Assembly: GCF_028598555.1 (NCBI RefSeq)
Contig: NZ_JAQRFN010000015.1
Span: 29,772-93,771 of the forward strand
Length of the DNA: 64,000 bases
Origin: Xenorhabdus anantnagensis
Lineage (GTDB): Bacteria; Pseudomonadota; Gammaproteobacteria; Enterobacterales; Enterobacteriaceae
Direction of reading: 5' to 3'
This document shows, piece by piece, positions 39,937-51,061 of the stretch; the first letter of the stretch is position 1; every line of letters begins with the position of its first letter. A program made the position numbers and the translations under genes. A model generated the notes under the pieces. The model worked only from the letters and a program-made list of their open reading frames with translations. It did not search any database and was not told the origin of the DNA.

Positions 39937-40176
39937 TGAGAGAAATAAACATCCTTGAAATAAGCGTATCGAAACAGGTGTAACGAACAGACTTTCAGAA
40001 AATCCCTAGACGAATTACAATGCTGAAAAGCGAATGGATTTATATGGGATTTTACTTCTTATGGAAGACACTCTATCTTAACCCTATTTTAATTTATTCG
40101 TGAGTTGAAATGGTGATGCAATATACCACATCAACCATTCATAAATCTGTATTTTCAGCTTGATTTCGGGACAATT
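39937..40176. other. recA-alaS gap where recX would be expected
   Basis: Together with the terminator, the recA-alaS interval is only 333 bp and contains no reading frame resembling RecX (about 150 or more residues). The sequence is AT-rich and contains no recognised feature other than the alaS upstream region. Confidence 0.75.
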
Positions 40177-42804
40177 ATGAGCAAAAGCACCGCTGAGATC
40201 CGTCAAGCGTTTCTTGACTTTTTTCATACTAAAGGGCACCAGATAGTACCAAGCAGTTCGTTGGTGCCAACCAATGATCCAACATTGTTGTTCACTAATG
40301 CAGGGATGAACCAGTTCAAAGATGTCTTTCTTGGATTGGATAATAGACCTTATTCTAGAGCAACAACGGCTCAGCGCTGTGTTCGTGCTGGCGGTAAGCA
40401 TAACGATTTAGAAAATGTGGGCTATACGGCCCGTCACCACACTTTCTTTGAAATGCTGGGTAACTTTAGTTTCGGCGATTATTTTAAGCAAGATGCAATT
40501 AAATACGCATGGGAGTTGCTGACCAGCGAAGAGTGGTTTAATCTGCCAAAAGAAAAACTGTGGGTTACTGTCTATGCGACCGATGAAGAAGCTTATGACA
40601 TTTGGCATAAAGAAGTTGGCGTTCCGGCAGAAAAAATCATTCGTATAGGCGATAACAAAGGTGCTCCATATGCGTCAGATAATTTCTGGCAAATGGGAGA
40701 TACTGGGCCATGTGGCCCTTGTACGGAAATTTTTTACGACCACGGTGAGCATATTTGGGGAGGCCCTCCAGGCAGCCCAGAAGAAGATGGTGATCGATAT
40801 ATTGAAATTTGGAACACCGTTTTCATGCAATTCAATCGCCATGCTGATGGCACGATGGAACCATTGCCAAAACCCTCTGTTGATACTGGTATGGGTTTGG
40901 AACGTATCACCGCAGTTTTGCAACACGTTAACTCAAACTATGAGATTGACTTATTCCAAAATCTGATTACTTCAGTTGCAGAAGTAACAGGAGCAACGGA
41001 TCTTACCAATAAATCTTTGCGTGTTATTGCGGATCATATCCGTGCATGTGCATTCTTGATTTGTGATGGTGTTATTCCATCCAATGAAAACCGCGGATAC
41101 GTACTTCGTCGTATAATTCGCCGTGCTGTTCGCCATGGCAACATGCTGGGAGCGAAAGATGTCTTCTTCTATAAATTGGTTGCTCCACTGATCAAAATCA
41201 TGGGCGCGGCTGGTGATGAGTTGAAACAGCAGCAAGCCTTGGTTGAGCAGGTATTGAAAACAGAAGAAGAACAGTTTGCTCGTACTTTGGAACGTGGCTT
41301 GCAACTTCTGGATGAAGAATTGGCCAAATTATCGGGTTCCATTCTTGATGGTGAAACCGTTTTCCGTTTGTATGATACTTATGGCTTCCCTGTTGATTTA
41401 ACTGCTGATGTTTGTCGCGAACGTAATATCAAAGTTGATGAAGCAGGTTTTGATGCAGCGATGGAAAACCAGCGTCGCCGTGCTCGTGAATCCAGTGGCT
41501 TTGGTACAGATTACAATGAATTGATTAAAGTTGATGGACGCAGTGATTTCTGTGGCTATGAACATAATTCCCAGCAAGCTGTAGTTATCGCTATTTTTCG
41601 CAATGGTCAAGCTGTTGAGCAAATTCATGCTGGTGAAGAAGCAATTGTTATTCTTGATAAAACGGCTTTTTATGCTGAATCTGGTGGACAGATTGGTGAT
41701 ACTGGGAAATTGTCGAATGACAATAGTGTGTTTGAAGTCCTCGATACACAAAAGTATGCTCAGGCAATTGGACACATTGGCAAATTGACAAACGGTAATT
41801 TGAGCGTTAATCATACAATTAATGCTGAAATTAATGTGGTACGTAGAGATGCGATCCGTTTGAACCACTCAGCGACTCATTTGTTACATTCGGCATTACG
41901 TCAAATTTTGGGAGGACACGTTGCCCAGAAAGGTTCTTTGGTAAATGATAAGTACCTGCGCTTTGACTTCTCTCACTTTGAGGCCATGAAGCCAGAACAG
42001 ATCCGTCAAGTCGAAAACTTGGTGAATGAAGAAATTCGCAAAAATTCACCAATTGTTACAGAATTGATGGAGCTGGAAGAAGCAAAAGCCAATGGTGCCA
42101 TGGCACTGTTTGGCGAAAAGTATGACGAAAAGGTGCGTGTTCTTAGCATGGGCGGCTTTTCTACCGAACTATGCGGTGGTACTCATGCGAGTCGCACAGG
42201 CGATATTGGGTTGTTCCGTATATCTAGTGAATCAGGTACAGCAGCAGGAATTCGCCGCATTGAAGCCATTACGGGGCAAACTGCGTTAAACTCTATCTAT
42301 CAGCAGGCTGATTTACTGCAAGACATTGCTCATCTGGTGAAAGGTGATATCAGTAGCCTGAATGAGAAAGTGAAAACGACACTGGACAGAACAAAGCAAT
42401 TGGAAAAAGAGTTGCAACAGTTGAAATCTCAGCATGCAGCTCAGGAAAGCTCTTCTTTGGCTAATCAAACCAAGGAAATCCAAGGTGTTCGTCTACTGGT
42501 AACACAGTTAGGTGATATAGAGCCGAAAGTGCTCAGAACGATGGTTGATGATCTAAAAAATCAATTGGGATCAGCAATTATTGTGCTTTCTACAGTGACT
42601 GGTGATAAAGTCAGCCTAATTGTTGGTATAACGAAGGATTTGACTGCTAGAATAAAAGCAGGAGATTTAATCTCTTTTGTTGCCCAACAAGTTGGAGGTA
42701 AAGGAGGAGGGCGCCCTGATCTGGCTCAGGCTGGCGGGACTGATGTAGCAGCTCTTCCTTCCGCATTAGCTAGTGTAGAAGAGTGGGTAACATTGCGGTT
42801 ATAG
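40177..42804 (+). CDS. alaS: Alanyl-tRNA synthetase
   Basis: AlaS charges tRNA-Ala and edits misacylated tRNA. The 875 residues compare with 876 in E. coli. The class II catalytic domain begins [20 protein letters not shown] and includes the motif-2 region [16 protein letters not shown] near residue 67. The editing domain has [14 protein letters not shown] near 560 and the distal [13 protein letters not shown] near 664, giving the His and Cys/His zinc ligands. A C-terminal coiled coil and the [15 protein letters not shown] glycine-rich domain complete it. Confidence 0.98.
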   Translation: MSKSTAEIRQAFLDFFHTKGHQIVPSSSLVPTNDPTLLFTNAGMNQFKDVFLGLDNRPYSRATTAQRCVRAGGKHNDLENVGYTARHHTFFEMLGNFSFGDYFKQDAIKYAWELLTSEEWFNLPKEKLWVTVYATDEEAYDIWHKEVGVPAEKIIRIGDNKGAPYASDNFWQMGDTGPCGPCTEIFYDHGEHIWGGPPGSPEEDGDRYIEIWNTVFMQFNRHADGTMEPLPKPSVDTGMGLERITAVLQHVNSNYEIDLFQNLITSVAEVTGATDLTNKSLRVIADHIRACAFLICDGVIPSNENRGYVLRRIIRRAVRHGNMLGAKDVFFYKLVAPLIKIMGAAGDELKQQQALVEQVLKTEEEQFARTLERGLQLLDEELAKLSGSILDGETVFRLYDTYGFPVDLTADVCRERNIKVDEAGFDAAMENQRRRARESSGFGTDYNELIKVDGRSDFCGYEHNSQQAVVIAIFRNGQAVEQIHAGEEAIVILDKTAFYAESGGQIGDTGKLSNDNSVFEVLDTQKYAQAIGHIGKLTNGNLSVNHTINAEINVVRRDAIRLNHSATHLLHSALRQILGGHVAQKGSLVNDKYLRFDFSHFEAMKPEQIRQVENLVNEEIRKNSPIVTELMELEEAKANGAMALFGEKYDEKVRVLSMGGFSTELCGGTHASRTGDIGLFRISSESGTAAGIRRIEAITGQTALNSIYQQADLLQDIAHLVKGDISSLNEKVKTTLDRTKQLEKELQQLKSQHAAQESSSLANQTKEIQGVRLLVTQLGDIEPKVLRTMVDDLKNQLGSAIIVLSTVTGDKVSLIVGITKDLTARIKAGDLISFVAQQVGGKGGGRPDLAQAGGTDVAALPSALASVEEWVTLRL

Positions 42805-42822
42805 TTGGTATTGCCGTGAAGC

Positions 42823-42865
42823 TGCGGCACCATGAAAGCTTTTTTTATGGTGCCGAATGTTTTTT
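42823..42865 (+). terminator. Terminator after alaS
   Basis: Stem CGGCACCAT (42825-42833) / ATGGTGCCG (42847-42855), loop rich in T, followed by TTTTTT. Confidence 0.85.
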
Positions 42866-43049
42866 GTTGTGAAATTGTTGAAATGTTGGGCACATACTTA
42901 TATTTTAGCTATCCTATAGATATAGGATATGTGTTCAAAACTGCTTATACTTTAAGTAGATATCATTGCTTTACGTTTTCACGGTGTTTGATGGATAATA
43001 GCGGGGAAACCTAGAGACCCGACTCTTTTAAATTTTCAAGGAGCAAAGA

Positions 43050-43235
43050 ATGCTTATTCTGACTCGTCGAGTTGGTGAAACACTCATGATAGGCGATGAG
43101 GTAACAGTCACAGTACTGGGAGTTAAAGGCAACCAAGTTCGCATTGGTGTAAATGCGCCCAAGGAAGTTTCTGTTCACCGTGAAGAAATTTATCAACGGA
43201 TTCAGGCAGAGAAATCTCAGCCTACAACTTTTTAA
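43050..43235 (+). CDS. csrA: Carbon storage regulator CsrA
   Basis: CsrA is an RNA-binding global regulator that blocks or stabilises target messages with GGA motifs; in insect-associated bacteria it affects motility and host interaction. The 61 residues are nearly identical to E. coli CsrA ([18 protein letters not shown] start, [17 protein letters not shown] near the end); only the last few residues differ. It follows CAAGGAGC. Position between alaS and the serine/arginine tRNA cluster is conserved with E. coli. Confidence 0.98.
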   Translation: MLILTRRVGETLMIGDEVTVTVLGVKGNQVRIGVNAPKEVSVHREEIYQRIQAEKSQPTTF

Positions 43236-43555
43236 TTCAAGAATGGCGTCCATGCTTTTTAATACTTGGGCGCTACTCTGCTTTTTTCTTTCCGCTTTCT
43301 CTTTCTTTTTTACTTCCCTGTTCTGTAAATCTATTGCATTTCTCTTTTTTTGATACCTTGATTCTATTCTCTCACGTCTTTTTATTTTCTATCTGTTGAA
43401 AAGGCATCGTTCATGAGGCCATAGTGTTGAATAATCATTTTCATAAACTTTATGGTTTTTAGATGATTTCACTGTTGATAAAACAGTCTCTTAGATGCTA
43501 AACCAAGCATTTTGCATGTTAAACGCGCAAAAGAAAAAAAGTTGCGAAAAATTGT
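43236..43555. other. T-rich gap between csrA and the tRNA promoter
   Basis: About 320 bp with no credible gene. An imperfect hairpin GGCGTCC...GGGCGCT (43244-43274) followed by a T-rich run may end csrA transcription. Confidence 0.35.
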
Positions 43556-43583
43556 TTGACTTATCAGGCAGGGAAAGTATTAT
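43556..43583 (+). promoter_or_regulatory. Promoter of the serV-argVYZ-type tRNA operon
   Basis: TTGACT (43556-43561), 16-bp spacer and TATTAT (43578-43583) are followed by the GC-rich discriminator GTGCGCC, typical of stringently controlled stable-RNA promoters. It lies 143 bp before tRNA-Ser. Confidence 0.75.
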
Positions 43584-43725
43584 GTGCGCCATCGCAGCGA
43601 CGAAGAGCTTGAAGAAAAGCTTCTGAGTAAGTTTCAGAGGTAAAGGTTCTAAAATTTAAGAAGTGAAAACTTCTAAATCGCAAGTTTTAAAGCGTGAATA
43701 TATAGTTTACGATTTTAAAGCAAAA

Positions 43726-43818
43726 GGTGAGGTGGCCGAGAGGCTGAAGGCGCTCCCCTGCTAAGGGAGTATGTGGTTAAGAGCTGCATCGAGGGTTCGA
43801 ATCCCTCCCTCACCGCCA
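43726..43818 (+). tRNA. serV: tRNA-Ser (anticodon GCT)
   Basis: A 93-nt class II tRNA with a long variable arm. The acceptor stem GGTGAGG pairs with CCTCACC and CCA is encoded. The anticodon loop CTGCTAA inside stem CTCCC/GGGAG gives anticodon GCT. The same gene heads the E. coli serV-arg cluster downstream of csrA. Confidence 0.96.
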
Positions 43819-43828
43819 TTTAAACGAT

Positions 43829-43905
43829 GCATCCATAGCTCAGCTGGATAGAGTACTCGGCTACGAACCGAGCGGTCGGAGGTTCGAATCCTCCTGGATG
43901 CACCA
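43829..43905 (+). tRNA. tRNA-Arg (anticodon ACG), copy 1
   Basis: 77-nt tRNA with acceptor GCATCCA/TGGATGC and encoded CCA. The anticodon loop is CTACGAA within stem CTCGG/CCGAG, giving anticodon ACG (read as ICG). It is 10 bp after tRNA-Ser. Confidence 0.96.
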
Positions 43906-43981
43906 TATTCAACACTGTGATTACATCATAATGTTTGAATTCTGGAAATCGGTTGATAGCCAGAAATAGAAGATAGACAAC

Positions 43982-44058
43982 GCATCCATAGCTCAGCTGG
44001 ATAGAGTACTCGGCTACGAACCGAGCGGTCGGAGGTTCGAATCCTCCTGGATGCACCA
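43982..44058 (+). tRNA. tRNA-Arg (anticodon ACG), copy 2
   Basis: Identical to copy 1 over all 77 nt. It follows a 76-bp spacer that is nearly the same as the next spacer, so the cluster is built of 153-bp units. Confidence 0.96.
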
Positions 44059-44134
44059 TATTCAACACTATGATTACATCATAATGTTTAAATTCTGGAA
44101 ATCAGACGATAACCAGAAATAGAAAATAGACAAC

Positions 44135-44211
44135 GCATCCATAGCTCAGCTGGATAGAGTACTCGGCTACGAACCGAGCGGTCGGAGGTTCGAATCCTCC
44201 TGGATGCACCA
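44135..44211 (+). tRNA. tRNA-Arg (anticodon ACG), copy 3
   Basis: Identical to the other two copies. It is the last gene of the tRNA operon and a strong terminator starts 5 bp later. E. coli has four such copies at this locus. Confidence 0.96.
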
Positions 44212-44215
44212 GCTT

Positions 44216-44252
44216 AAACCCCTGCCTTATCAAGGCAGGGGTTTTTCTTTTT
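44216..44252 (+). terminator. Terminator of the tRNA operon
   Basis: Stem AACCCCTGCC / GGCAGGGGTT with loop TTATCAA and a long T-rich tail. Confidence 0.93.
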
Positions 44253-44407
44253 TTATTCCCGCTTAAGCATAATATTTGCTTTATTATTTTTGTTTGCAAT
44301 TTAATCAGTAGTGTGTTGCTACCTCTATGTAATCAGCGACAACTTGGCTTCTTTCATATAAAGTAAACTTTTAGTAATAATCTTTTTAAACTCCACGGGA
44401 GGACAAA

Positions 44408-45967
44408 TTGATCCCGGACGTATCAAAAGCATTGTCATGGTTAGAGGCAAACCCTACCATATTAAATGGTATTTGCCGTGGCATTGAACGTGAAACTTTG
44501 CGTGTTACTCCAGACGGTCATTTAGCTAAGACAGAGCATCCAAAATCACTTGGTGCTTCTTTAACGCATAAATGGATTACAACTGATTTTGCTGAATCTC
44601 TATTGGAGTTTATTACCCCTGTTGATAGCAACATAGATAGAACCATCTCTTTCCTTAAAGATTTGCATACTTATACAGCCCGGCATCTGGATAATGAAAA
44701 AATGTGGCCTTTAAGCATGCCATGTTTTATTGATGAAGAAGAGAATATCACTCTGGCTCAATATGGTACGTCCAACGTGGGCCGCTTTAAGACCCTGTAT
44801 CGTGAAGGATTAAAGAATCGTTATGGCGCGTTGATGCAAACTATCTCTGGTGTGCATTATAACTTTTCTCTACCAATGAGTTTCTGGCAGGCATGGTTAG
44901 GTATTAAAGACGCTGAAACGGGAAAAGAGCAGATTTCAGATGGCTACTTCCGTTTGATTCGCAATTATTACCGCTTTGGATGGGTGATTCCTTATTTATT
45001 TGGTGCGTCACCTGCAATTTGTCCTTCGTTCTTACGCGGACGAAATTCAACACTGTCTTTTGAGGAAACAGGAAAAGGGACTTGTTACCTGCCTTACGCG
45101 ACTTCTTTGAGGATGAGTGATTTAGGATATACCAATAAATCGCAAAGCGATCTGAATATTACGTTTAATCATCTCCATACATATGTAGAAGGACTTAAAA
45201 AAGCCATTCATAAACCATCAGAAGACTTTGCAGCAATAGGTATTAAAAAAGAAGATAAATACCTACAGCTCAATACTAATGTCCTTCAAATTGAAAATGA
45301 GTTGTATGCACCGATACGCCCAAAACGAGTCACGAAAGAAGGGGAATCACCTTCAGATGCCTTGTTGAGAGGTGGCATAGAGTATATTGAAGTGCGTTCT
45401 TTGGATATTAACCCTTTTTCTCCCATTGGGGTTGATGAAACTCAAATTCGTTTTCTTGACTTATTCTTGATATGGTGTGTTCTGGCTGAAGCTCCTGAAA
45501 TGGGGAGTGAGGAGCTTGAATGTTGCCGTGGAAATTGGAATAAAGTTATTTTAGAAGGACGTAAGCCTGGATTATCTATTGGTCTTGGTTATGGGATTGA
45601 ACAACAGCCGCTTAAGACTGTGGGACAGGAATTATTCAGGGATTTAGAGCGGGTAGCAGAAGTCTTGGACACCTGTTCAGGAACTCAATATCAATCAGTC
45701 TGTAAAGAACTGGTGAACATGTTTGAAGATCCATCACTAACGTTTTCCGCGCGTGTCTTAGATAAGATGAAATCTCAGGGGATAGCGGGTTTTGGATTAG
45801 AACTAGCAAACCAGTATCACAACGAATTGATTGAAGAACATTATTCGATTTTGAATGATGAAAATTTTTCGATTGAACGTGAGACTTCTGTAGCACGCCA
45901 ACATGACCTTGAGCAGCAAGATAAAATGAGTTTTGAAGAGTACTTAAAACTTCATGCTGGGCGTTAA
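44408..45967 (+). CDS. gshA: Glutamate-cysteine ligase GshA
   Basis: GshA makes gamma-glutamylcysteine, the first and regulated step of glutathione synthesis. The gene starts at TTG (44408), as in E. coli gshA, with GGGAGGA just upstream; the codons after it read [12 protein letters not shown]. The 519 residues match E. coli (518). Family segments are [10 protein letters not shown] near residue 24, [20 protein letters not shown] near 117 and [19 protein letters not shown] near 329. luxS follows downstream, as in E. coli. Confidence 0.97.
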   Translation: MIPDVSKALSWLEANPTILNGICRGIERETLRVTPDGHLAKTEHPKSLGASLTHKWITTDFAESLLEFITPVDSNIDRTISFLKDLHTYTARHLDNEKMWPLSMPCFIDEEENITLAQYGTSNVGRFKTLYREGLKNRYGALMQTISGVHYNFSLPMSFWQAWLGIKDAETGKEQISDGYFRLIRNYYRFGWVIPYLFGASPAICPSFLRGRNSTLSFEETGKGTCYLPYATSLRMSDLGYTNKSQSDLNITFNHLHTYVEGLKKAIHKPSEDFAAIGIKKEDKYLQLNTNVLQIENELYAPIRPKRVTKEGESPSDALLRGGIEYIEVRSLDINPFSPIGVDETQIRFLDLFLIWCVLAEAPEMGSEELECCRGNWNKVILEGRKPGLSIGLGYGIEQQPLKTVGQELFRDLERVAEVLDTCSGTQYQSVCKELVNMFEDPSLTFSARVLDKMKSQGIAGFGLELANQYHNELIEEHYSILNDENFSIERETSVARQHDLEQQDKMSFEEYLKLHAGR

Positions 45968-46129
45968 AAAAGAAAATGGCCACCAGTAGTGGCCGAATAA
46001 AATATCTTAGAGAATAGGGATGATAACAATTTTGCGCGTCTTCATATCTTATGACCAGCCGCAAATGAAAAGGTTTCATTTATCTGAAAGAATTTTCGTA
46101 AAAAATCTGATGCCTTAGGAGGTAGAGTA

Positions 46130-46645
46130 ATGCCTTTATTGGATAGTTTTACAGTTGACCATACTCGCATGGCTGCACCTGCTGTTAGGGTAGCTAAAAC
46201 AATGACAACACCACATGGTGATACCATTACGGTATTTGATCTACGCTTTTGTGTTCCCAACAAAGCAGTGATGCCAGAAAGAGGTATTCACACACTTGAG
46301 CATTTGTTTGCGGGTTTTATGCGTAATCATTTGAATGGTGATGGTGTTGAAATTATTGATATTTCGCCAATGGGATGTCGTACTGGTTTTTATATGAGCT
46401 TGATTGGTGCACCAGAAGAATTGAGAGTGGCTGAAGCTTGGAAAGCTGCTATGGCTGATGTGCTAAAAGTTCAAGATCAGAATCAGATCCCAGAATTAAA
46501 TATTTATCAGTGTGGTACGTATGAGATGCACTCATTAAAAGAAGCTCAAGATATCGCTCAGAGCATTCTTGATGCTGATGTTCGCGTCAATCAGAACGAT
46601 GAGTTAGCATTGCCAGAAGAAAAACTCGTAGAGCTACAGGTATAG
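46130..46645 (+). CDS. luxS: S-ribosylhomocysteine lyase LuxS
   Basis: LuxS splits S-ribosylhomocysteine into homocysteine and the precursor of autoinducer-2, linking the activated methyl cycle to AI-2 signalling. The 171 residues equal the E. coli length. The metal-binding HTLEH motif is at residues 54-58 (His54, His58), with Cys84 in [11 protein letters not shown] as the acid-base Cys and the third ligand Cys in QCGTYEMHS. The ATG follows TTAGGAGGTAG. Confidence 0.97.
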   Translation: MPLLDSFTVDHTRMAAPAVRVAKTMTTPHGDTITVFDLRFCVPNKAVMPERGIHTLEHLFAGFMRNHLNGDGVEIIDISPMGCRTGFYMSLIGAPEELRVAEAWKAAMADVLKVQDQNQIPELNIYQCGTYEMHSLKEAQDIAQSILDADVRVNQNDELALPEEKLVELQV

Positions 46646-47207
46646 ACTGCCTGTAAGCGAGGAGCTGAATTATGTATTAATGATACGCTTGATTCTCGCT
46701 ATCTATTCTATTTTGGTTGTAAATTTTTTTGTTAGTCGACCAAAATTAGCTGATATTTTTTGGGCTGGCTTGTTTTGCTGGCCCTTTATGTATTAATGTT
46801 TGGTTAATGTCTTTTTTTAATAGTTACCATAAGGAACTGGTTGGGATTATTCGTTTATTTTCATGAAATAAATAAAGTTTTTTTATGAATACTGGTATTC
46901 AAAACACCCTGACATTTGTTGTTTTTTTGCTATCACCTTTATGAAGTGGGTGCGAGTGATTTTGATAAAAACAATATTTTATCTTTGGCATGAACTCAGA
47001 GAGAATAGAGAACCTTAAGCATTTTAAGCTATCTCGATTTTATGCAAAGAATAGAGATGATAATATATATGTTGTTCTTTATTCTATAAATAATAATTTA
47101 AAATTAGCATCTATATTTTCTAAAAATAAAAATATTCTGAATTTTTAAACTACCCCAGAATATGCAGGTAGTTAAACTTTGAATATTGTCATTGAACGAT
47201 TGTTAAA
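46646..47207. other. AT-rich gap between luxS and corB
   Basis: 562 bp without a credible gene. A GU-containing hairpin, GGGCTGGC (46762-46769) / GCTGGCCC (46777-46784), is the best terminator candidate for luxS. The remaining 420 bp are very AT-rich and show nothing I can name. Confidence 0.5.
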
Positions 47208-48503
47208 TTATTCAGTGGATTTTATATTTTGCTTTGTATCTTTATTCATTGGTGTCACACGAACCTGCTTGATAACATTATCGTGTACCGCAAGAACCTC
47301 AAAATTATATTCATTAATCCGCACTTGAGTATTCAGTTCAGGAATTTCGCCTAGTTCTTCCAGAATCATTCCATTCATTGTTCTTGGGCCATCTTCGGGT
47401 AGCGCCCAATTGAAAGCTTTATTTAATTCACGGATATTAGCTGTACCACCAACTAGAACAGTACCGTCACTTTGCGGAAGAACCTCTTCTGCCAGAGTTA
47501 GAGACATGGAGGTGGTAAAATCGCCGACAATTTCTTCCAAAATATCTTCAACAGTGATTAGCCCTTGAATATCTCCATATTCATCAACGATTAAGCCAGC
47601 TTTTTGTTTATTACGTTGGAAGTTAACAAGTTGGATGTTTAACGGAGTACTAACAGGAATAAAGTAGATTTTATCTGCGGCTTTGATCAAATTTCTTTTT
47701 GTGAATTCTTTTTTCTCCATCATCAGCCGATATGCTTCACGTACTCGGAGCATACCAATAGCATCATCAAGGGAGTCTCGATATAGCACAATGCGTCCAT
47801 GTGGGGAGTGTGTCAGCTGTCTGATAACGGATTTCCAATCATTGTTAATATCAATACCGACAATTTCGTTACGCGGGATCATAATGTCACCAACAGTGAC
47901 TTTCTCAAGATCTAATATTGAGATCAGCATGTCCTGATTACGGCGTGATAGGTTAGTGTTTGATTCATTTACGATCGTACGTAGCTCGTCTTTGCTGACT
48001 GCATCATTGCGGATATTAGGGGTTTTGATCCCCAAACAATGCATAAACAGCAAGCTAATCTTATTAAAGGACCAAACAAGGGGCAGCATAATTTTTTCTA
48101 GCGGACGCAGCAAGAAGCTACTTGGGAATGCCACCCTTTCAGGATAAAGCGCGGCGATGGTTTTTGGCATTACTTCAGAAAAAATGAGAATAACAAATGT
48201 GAGTATACCAGTTGCAATGGCAACACCTGCATCGCCATAGAGCCTCATGCCAATGATAGTAGCAAGAGCAGAGGCCACAATGTTAACGAGATTATTACCA
48301 ATAAGGATCAGGCTGATGAGTCTATCTGGATGACGCAGCAGAGATTCAACCCTGCGTGCGGGTCTGCTCCCCTGTTTAGCTAAATGTCGTAAGCGATATC
48401 GGTTGATTGTCATCATGCCAGTTTCTGAGGCAGAAAAATAGGCTGAAACGATAACCATGACAACAAGAATTATAATCAGTGTGCTTGTTGAGACGTGATC
48501 CAA
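47208..48503 (-). CDS. corB: CorB/YfjD-type transporter (DUF21-CBS-CorC_HlyC)
   Basis: The 431-residue protein has an N-terminal DUF21 (CNNM) membrane domain with about three or four helices (ILVVMVIVSAYFSASETGMM near residue 12, GNNLVNIVASALATIIG near 68). A pair of CBS domains spans about 195-330 (ITVEDILEEIVGDF in the second), followed by a CorC/HlyC C-terminal domain. CorB relatives are linked to Mg2+ or other divalent-cation efflux and resistance. It lies 52 bp downstream of ypjD, as in E. coli. Confidence 0.94.
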   Translation of the reverse strand: MDHVSTSTLIIILVVMVIVSAYFSASETGMMTINRYRLRHLAKQGSRPARRVESLLRHPDRLISLILIGNNLVNIVASALATIIGMRLYGDAGVAIATGILTFVILIFSEVMPKTIAALYPERVAFPSSFLLRPLEKIMLPLVWSFNKISLLFMHCLGIKTPNIRNDAVSKDELRTIVNESNTNLSRRNQDMLISILDLEKVTVGDIMIPRNEIVGIDINNDWKSVIRQLTHSPHGRIVLYRDSLDDAIGMLRVREAYRLMMEKKEFTKRNLIKAADKIYFIPVSTPLNIQLVNFQRNKQKAGLIVDEYGDIQGLITVEDILEEIVGDFTTSMSLTLAEEVLPQSDGTVLVGGTANIRELNKAFNWALPEDGPRTMNGMILEELGEIPELNTQVRINEYNFEVLAVHDNVIKQVRVTPMNKDTKQNIKSTE

Positions 48504-48555
48504 AACAAAATTCCTTCCTAATATTTATACAAATCTATTACGGTGATAATTTGAA

Positions 48556-49350
48556 CTATTGATAAACCATCATTTCTTGTAATAACCTGCTACCGAAAAA
48601 AGCAAGTGTCAGAATAAATGCGCCAATCAGATTGAACCAAATAACGCGCTTGCCACGCCACCCTTCATGATAATGTCCCCAAAGCAAAATAACGTAGATG
48701 AACCATGCAATGATAGATAAAACAGACTTATGAATATTTTCTTTACTGAAAACATCATCCATGTACATGATGCCAGTGCATAGCGTTAATGTTAGTAAAA
48801 TTACACCGACTTGGGTAATGTGAAACATTTTCCGCTCTATTGCCATCAATGGAGGGATACCAGAGGTAAAGGTGAGCTTTTTCTTTTTAAGCTGATAATC
48901 CAGCCAACCAAGTTGTAATGCATAAAGAGCTGCAATGAGTAAGGTGGCATAGCCGAGTAATGCCAACCCAATATGAATGAATAATTCGACACTATCTTCA
49001 AGATGAGTAATGAATTCTCCCGGCATCATACTGGCCAGTATCAAATTGATCATAGCGAAACTATAAACAACTGGCAGTAAAAACCATGCACGCCCACGGA
49101 AAGCGACGACTGTCATGATAAGGCATACAAGCAAACTGACAATTGAGCCTAGATTTAATAATGTCAAATTTTGCCCACTGCTGACATGAAAAACTTGATA
49201 TTTCAATGCAATGGCGTGACTGGCTAACGCTATAATTGCTAAAGAAAGTGCCAGTTTTTGATAACTGTTTTGTTGGCGCAATAAACCTGGCACGATGAGC
49301 GTCAGGCTAATGAGATAAGCTAGTAAAGCAATAATTGAAAATATCAGCAT
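48556..49350 (-). CDS. ypjD: Inner-membrane protein YpjD (CcsA/HemX-like)
   Basis: YpjD belongs to the cytochrome-c-assembly/HemX-like membrane family; its exact role is not established. Starting at ATG 49350 gives 264 residues, against 263 in E. coli, beginning MLIFSIIALLAYLISLTLIV. A longer start 17 codons upstream lacks homology. Around eight membrane helices are visible, with the conserved LLWGHYHEGWRGKRVIWFN near residue 222. It is divergent from ffh and probably co-transcribed with corB. Confidence 0.93.
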   Translation of the reverse strand: MLIFSIIALLAYLISLTLIVPGLLRQQNSYQKLALSLAIIALASHAIALKYQVFHVSSGQNLTLLNLGSIVSLLVCLIMTVVAFRGRAWFLLPVVYSFAMINLILASMMPGEFITHLEDSVELFIHIGLALLGYATLLIAALYALQLGWLDYQLKKKKLTFTSGIPPLMAIERKMFHITQVGVILLTLTLCTGIMYMDDVFSKENIHKSVLSIIAWFIYVILLWGHYHEGWRGKRVIWFNLIGAFILTLAFFGSRLLQEMMVYQ

Positions 49351-49637
49351 AACGTTTATCGTTTTCGCAATAGTGTTGAATGTTAACTCTTTACCTTTCA
49401 AGCCACCGTTTTGTTGGCTGTACTTAACCCTTTTGCCACATATCCTTTAGATTACATATTCTTTGTTTATACAATTAGTTATGTAATTTGGGGTGAGTAT
49501 TCTGGCCGTTGTAGTATAACTTGAAATTCATTGGATATGGATTGAATACAAAATTTAAGTATACCGTTAGCCGGAGTAGCCTCCAACCGTTGTTAATCAT
49601 ACTTGGGAATCTCTTTGCAGAGATCACATAATCATCG

Positions 49638-49646
49638 TGTTATAAT
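49638..49646 (+). promoter_or_regulatory. Extended -10 promoter of ffh
   Basis: TGTTATAAT is a perfect extended -10 (TGnTATAAT), 54 bp before the ffh ATG; no good -35 is seen at the right distance. Confidence 0.6.
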
Positions 49647-49699
49647 TCGTGAAATTTGCCTTACAAGTAGACCAACTTGTAGATATCTGAGCTGAGACA

Positions 49700-51061
49700 A
49701 TGTTTGATAATTTAACTGACAGACTATCGCGCACATTGCGCAATATCAGCGGTCGCGGACGGCTGACGGAAGATAATATTAAAGATACGCTGCGCGAAGT
49801 TCGTATGGCTTTGCTCGAAGCGGATGTTGCATTACCTGTCGTGCGTGATTTTATTGCACGAATCAAAGAGAGCGCAGTGGGGCATGAGGTTAACAAAAGC
49901 CTTACCCCAGGTCAGGAATTCGTCAAAATCGTTCAGAATGAATTGGTTACGGCGATGGGAGAGGTTAACAGTGAACTGAACCTTTCCACACAGCCTCCTG
50001 CTGTGGTTCTTATGGCTGGTTTGCAAGGTGCAGGTAAAACGACTAGCGTTGCCAAATTAGGTAAGCTGCTGAAAGAAAAAAACAAGAAGAAAGTCTTGGT
50101 TGTTTCTGCTGACGTATACCGACCGGCAGCGATCAAACAGCTTGAAACCTTATCTGAAACAGTTGGAATTGACTTTTTCCCTTCAGATGCACAGGAAAAG
50201 CCTGTTGATATTGTCAATAAAGCGATCCAACATGCTAAGTTGAAATTCTATGATGTGTTGTTAGTCGATACAGCAGGTCGTTTGCATGTTGATGAAGCTA
50301 TGATGGATGAAATCATAGCAGTTCATGCAGCTATCAATCCTGTCGAAACCCTGTTTGTTGTTGATGCGATGACAGGTCAAGATGCGGCGAATACAGCAAA
50401 AGCATTCAATGAAGCATTGCCACTAACCGGGGTTGTTCTGACTAAAGTAGATGGTGATGCCCGTGGCGGTGCAGCACTTTCCATCCGCCACATCACGGGT
50501 AAGCCCATTAAATTCCTCGGCGTTGGTGAAAAGACGGATGCGTTGGAACCTTTCCATCCAGATCGCATTGCATCCCGCATTCTGGGTATGGGAGACATGC
50601 TTTCATTGATCGAAGAAATTGAAAGCAAAGTTGACCGTACTCAAGCGGAAAAACTGGCGTCTAAGCTGAAAAAAGGGGACGGTTTTGATTTAAGCGATTT
50701 TCTTGAACAGCTTAAACAGATGCGTAATATGGGCGGAATGACCAGCATGTTGAGCAAAATGCCGGGAATGACGCAGATCCCTGATGCTGTTAAATCCCAA
50801 ATGGATGACAAAATTCTGGTTAAAATGGAATCCATTATTAATTCCATGACGCGTAAAGAGCGTGAAAAACCAGAAATTATCAAAGGTTCTCGTAAGCGCC
50901 GTATTGCAATGGGATCGGGTACACAAGTGCAGGATGTCAATCGTTTGTTGAAACAGTTTGATGAAATGCAGCGCATGATGAAAAAGATGAAGAAAGGTGG
51001 TTTGGCAAAAATGATGCGAGGCATGAAAGTCATGCTTCCACCTGGGTTTATGGGGCGATAA
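49700..51061 (+). CDS. ffh: Signal recognition particle protein Ffh
   Basis: Ffh binds 4.5S RNA and signal sequences of nascent membrane proteins and docks with FtsY. The 453 residues match E. coli. The N domain spans about 1-95. The GTPase G domain has P-loop GLQGAGKTT at 107-115 and [13 protein letters not shown] near 190. The methionine-rich M domain (about 300 on) carries the RNA-binding [15 protein letters not shown] and ends [18 protein letters not shown]. It precedes the rpsP operon. Confidence 0.98.
   Translation: MFDNLTDRLSRTLRNISGRGRLTEDNIKDTLREVRMALLEADVALPVVRDFIARIKESAVGHEVNKSLTPGQEFVKIVQNELVTAMGEVNSELNLSTQPPAVVLMAGLQGAGKTTSVAKLGKLLKEKNKKKVLVVSADVYRPAAIKQLETLSETVGIDFFPSDAQEKPVDIVNKAIQHAKLKFYDVLLVDTAGRLHVDEAMMDEIIAVHAAINPVETLFVVDAMTGQDAANTAKAFNEALPLTGVVLTKVDGDARGGAALSIRHITGKPIKFLGVGEKTDALEPFHPDRIASRILGMGDMLSLIEEIESKVDRTQAEKLASKLKKGDGFDLSDFLEQLKQMRNMGGMTSMLSKMPGMTQIPDAVKSQMDDKILVKMESIINSMTRKEREKPEIIKGSRKRRIAMGSGTQVQDVNRLLKQFDEMQRMMKKMKKGGLAKMMRGMKVMLPPGFMGR

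Larger units (their letters stand above)
43829..44211. repeat. 153-bp tandem repeats of tRNA-Arg plus spacer
   Basis: Two full 153-bp units (77-bp tRNA plus 76-bp spacer) and a third tRNA. The spacers differ at only a few positions (for example gtgatt/atgatt and gttgatag/gacgataa), showing recent duplication or gene conversion. Confidence 0.92.

Noticed and set aside
43820..44299. Minus-strand reading frames over the tRNA-Arg genes, with the repeated peptide VHPGGFEPPTARFVAEY
   Set aside because: They are antisense translations of identical tRNA genes. This peptide is a known annotation artefact of tRNA loci.
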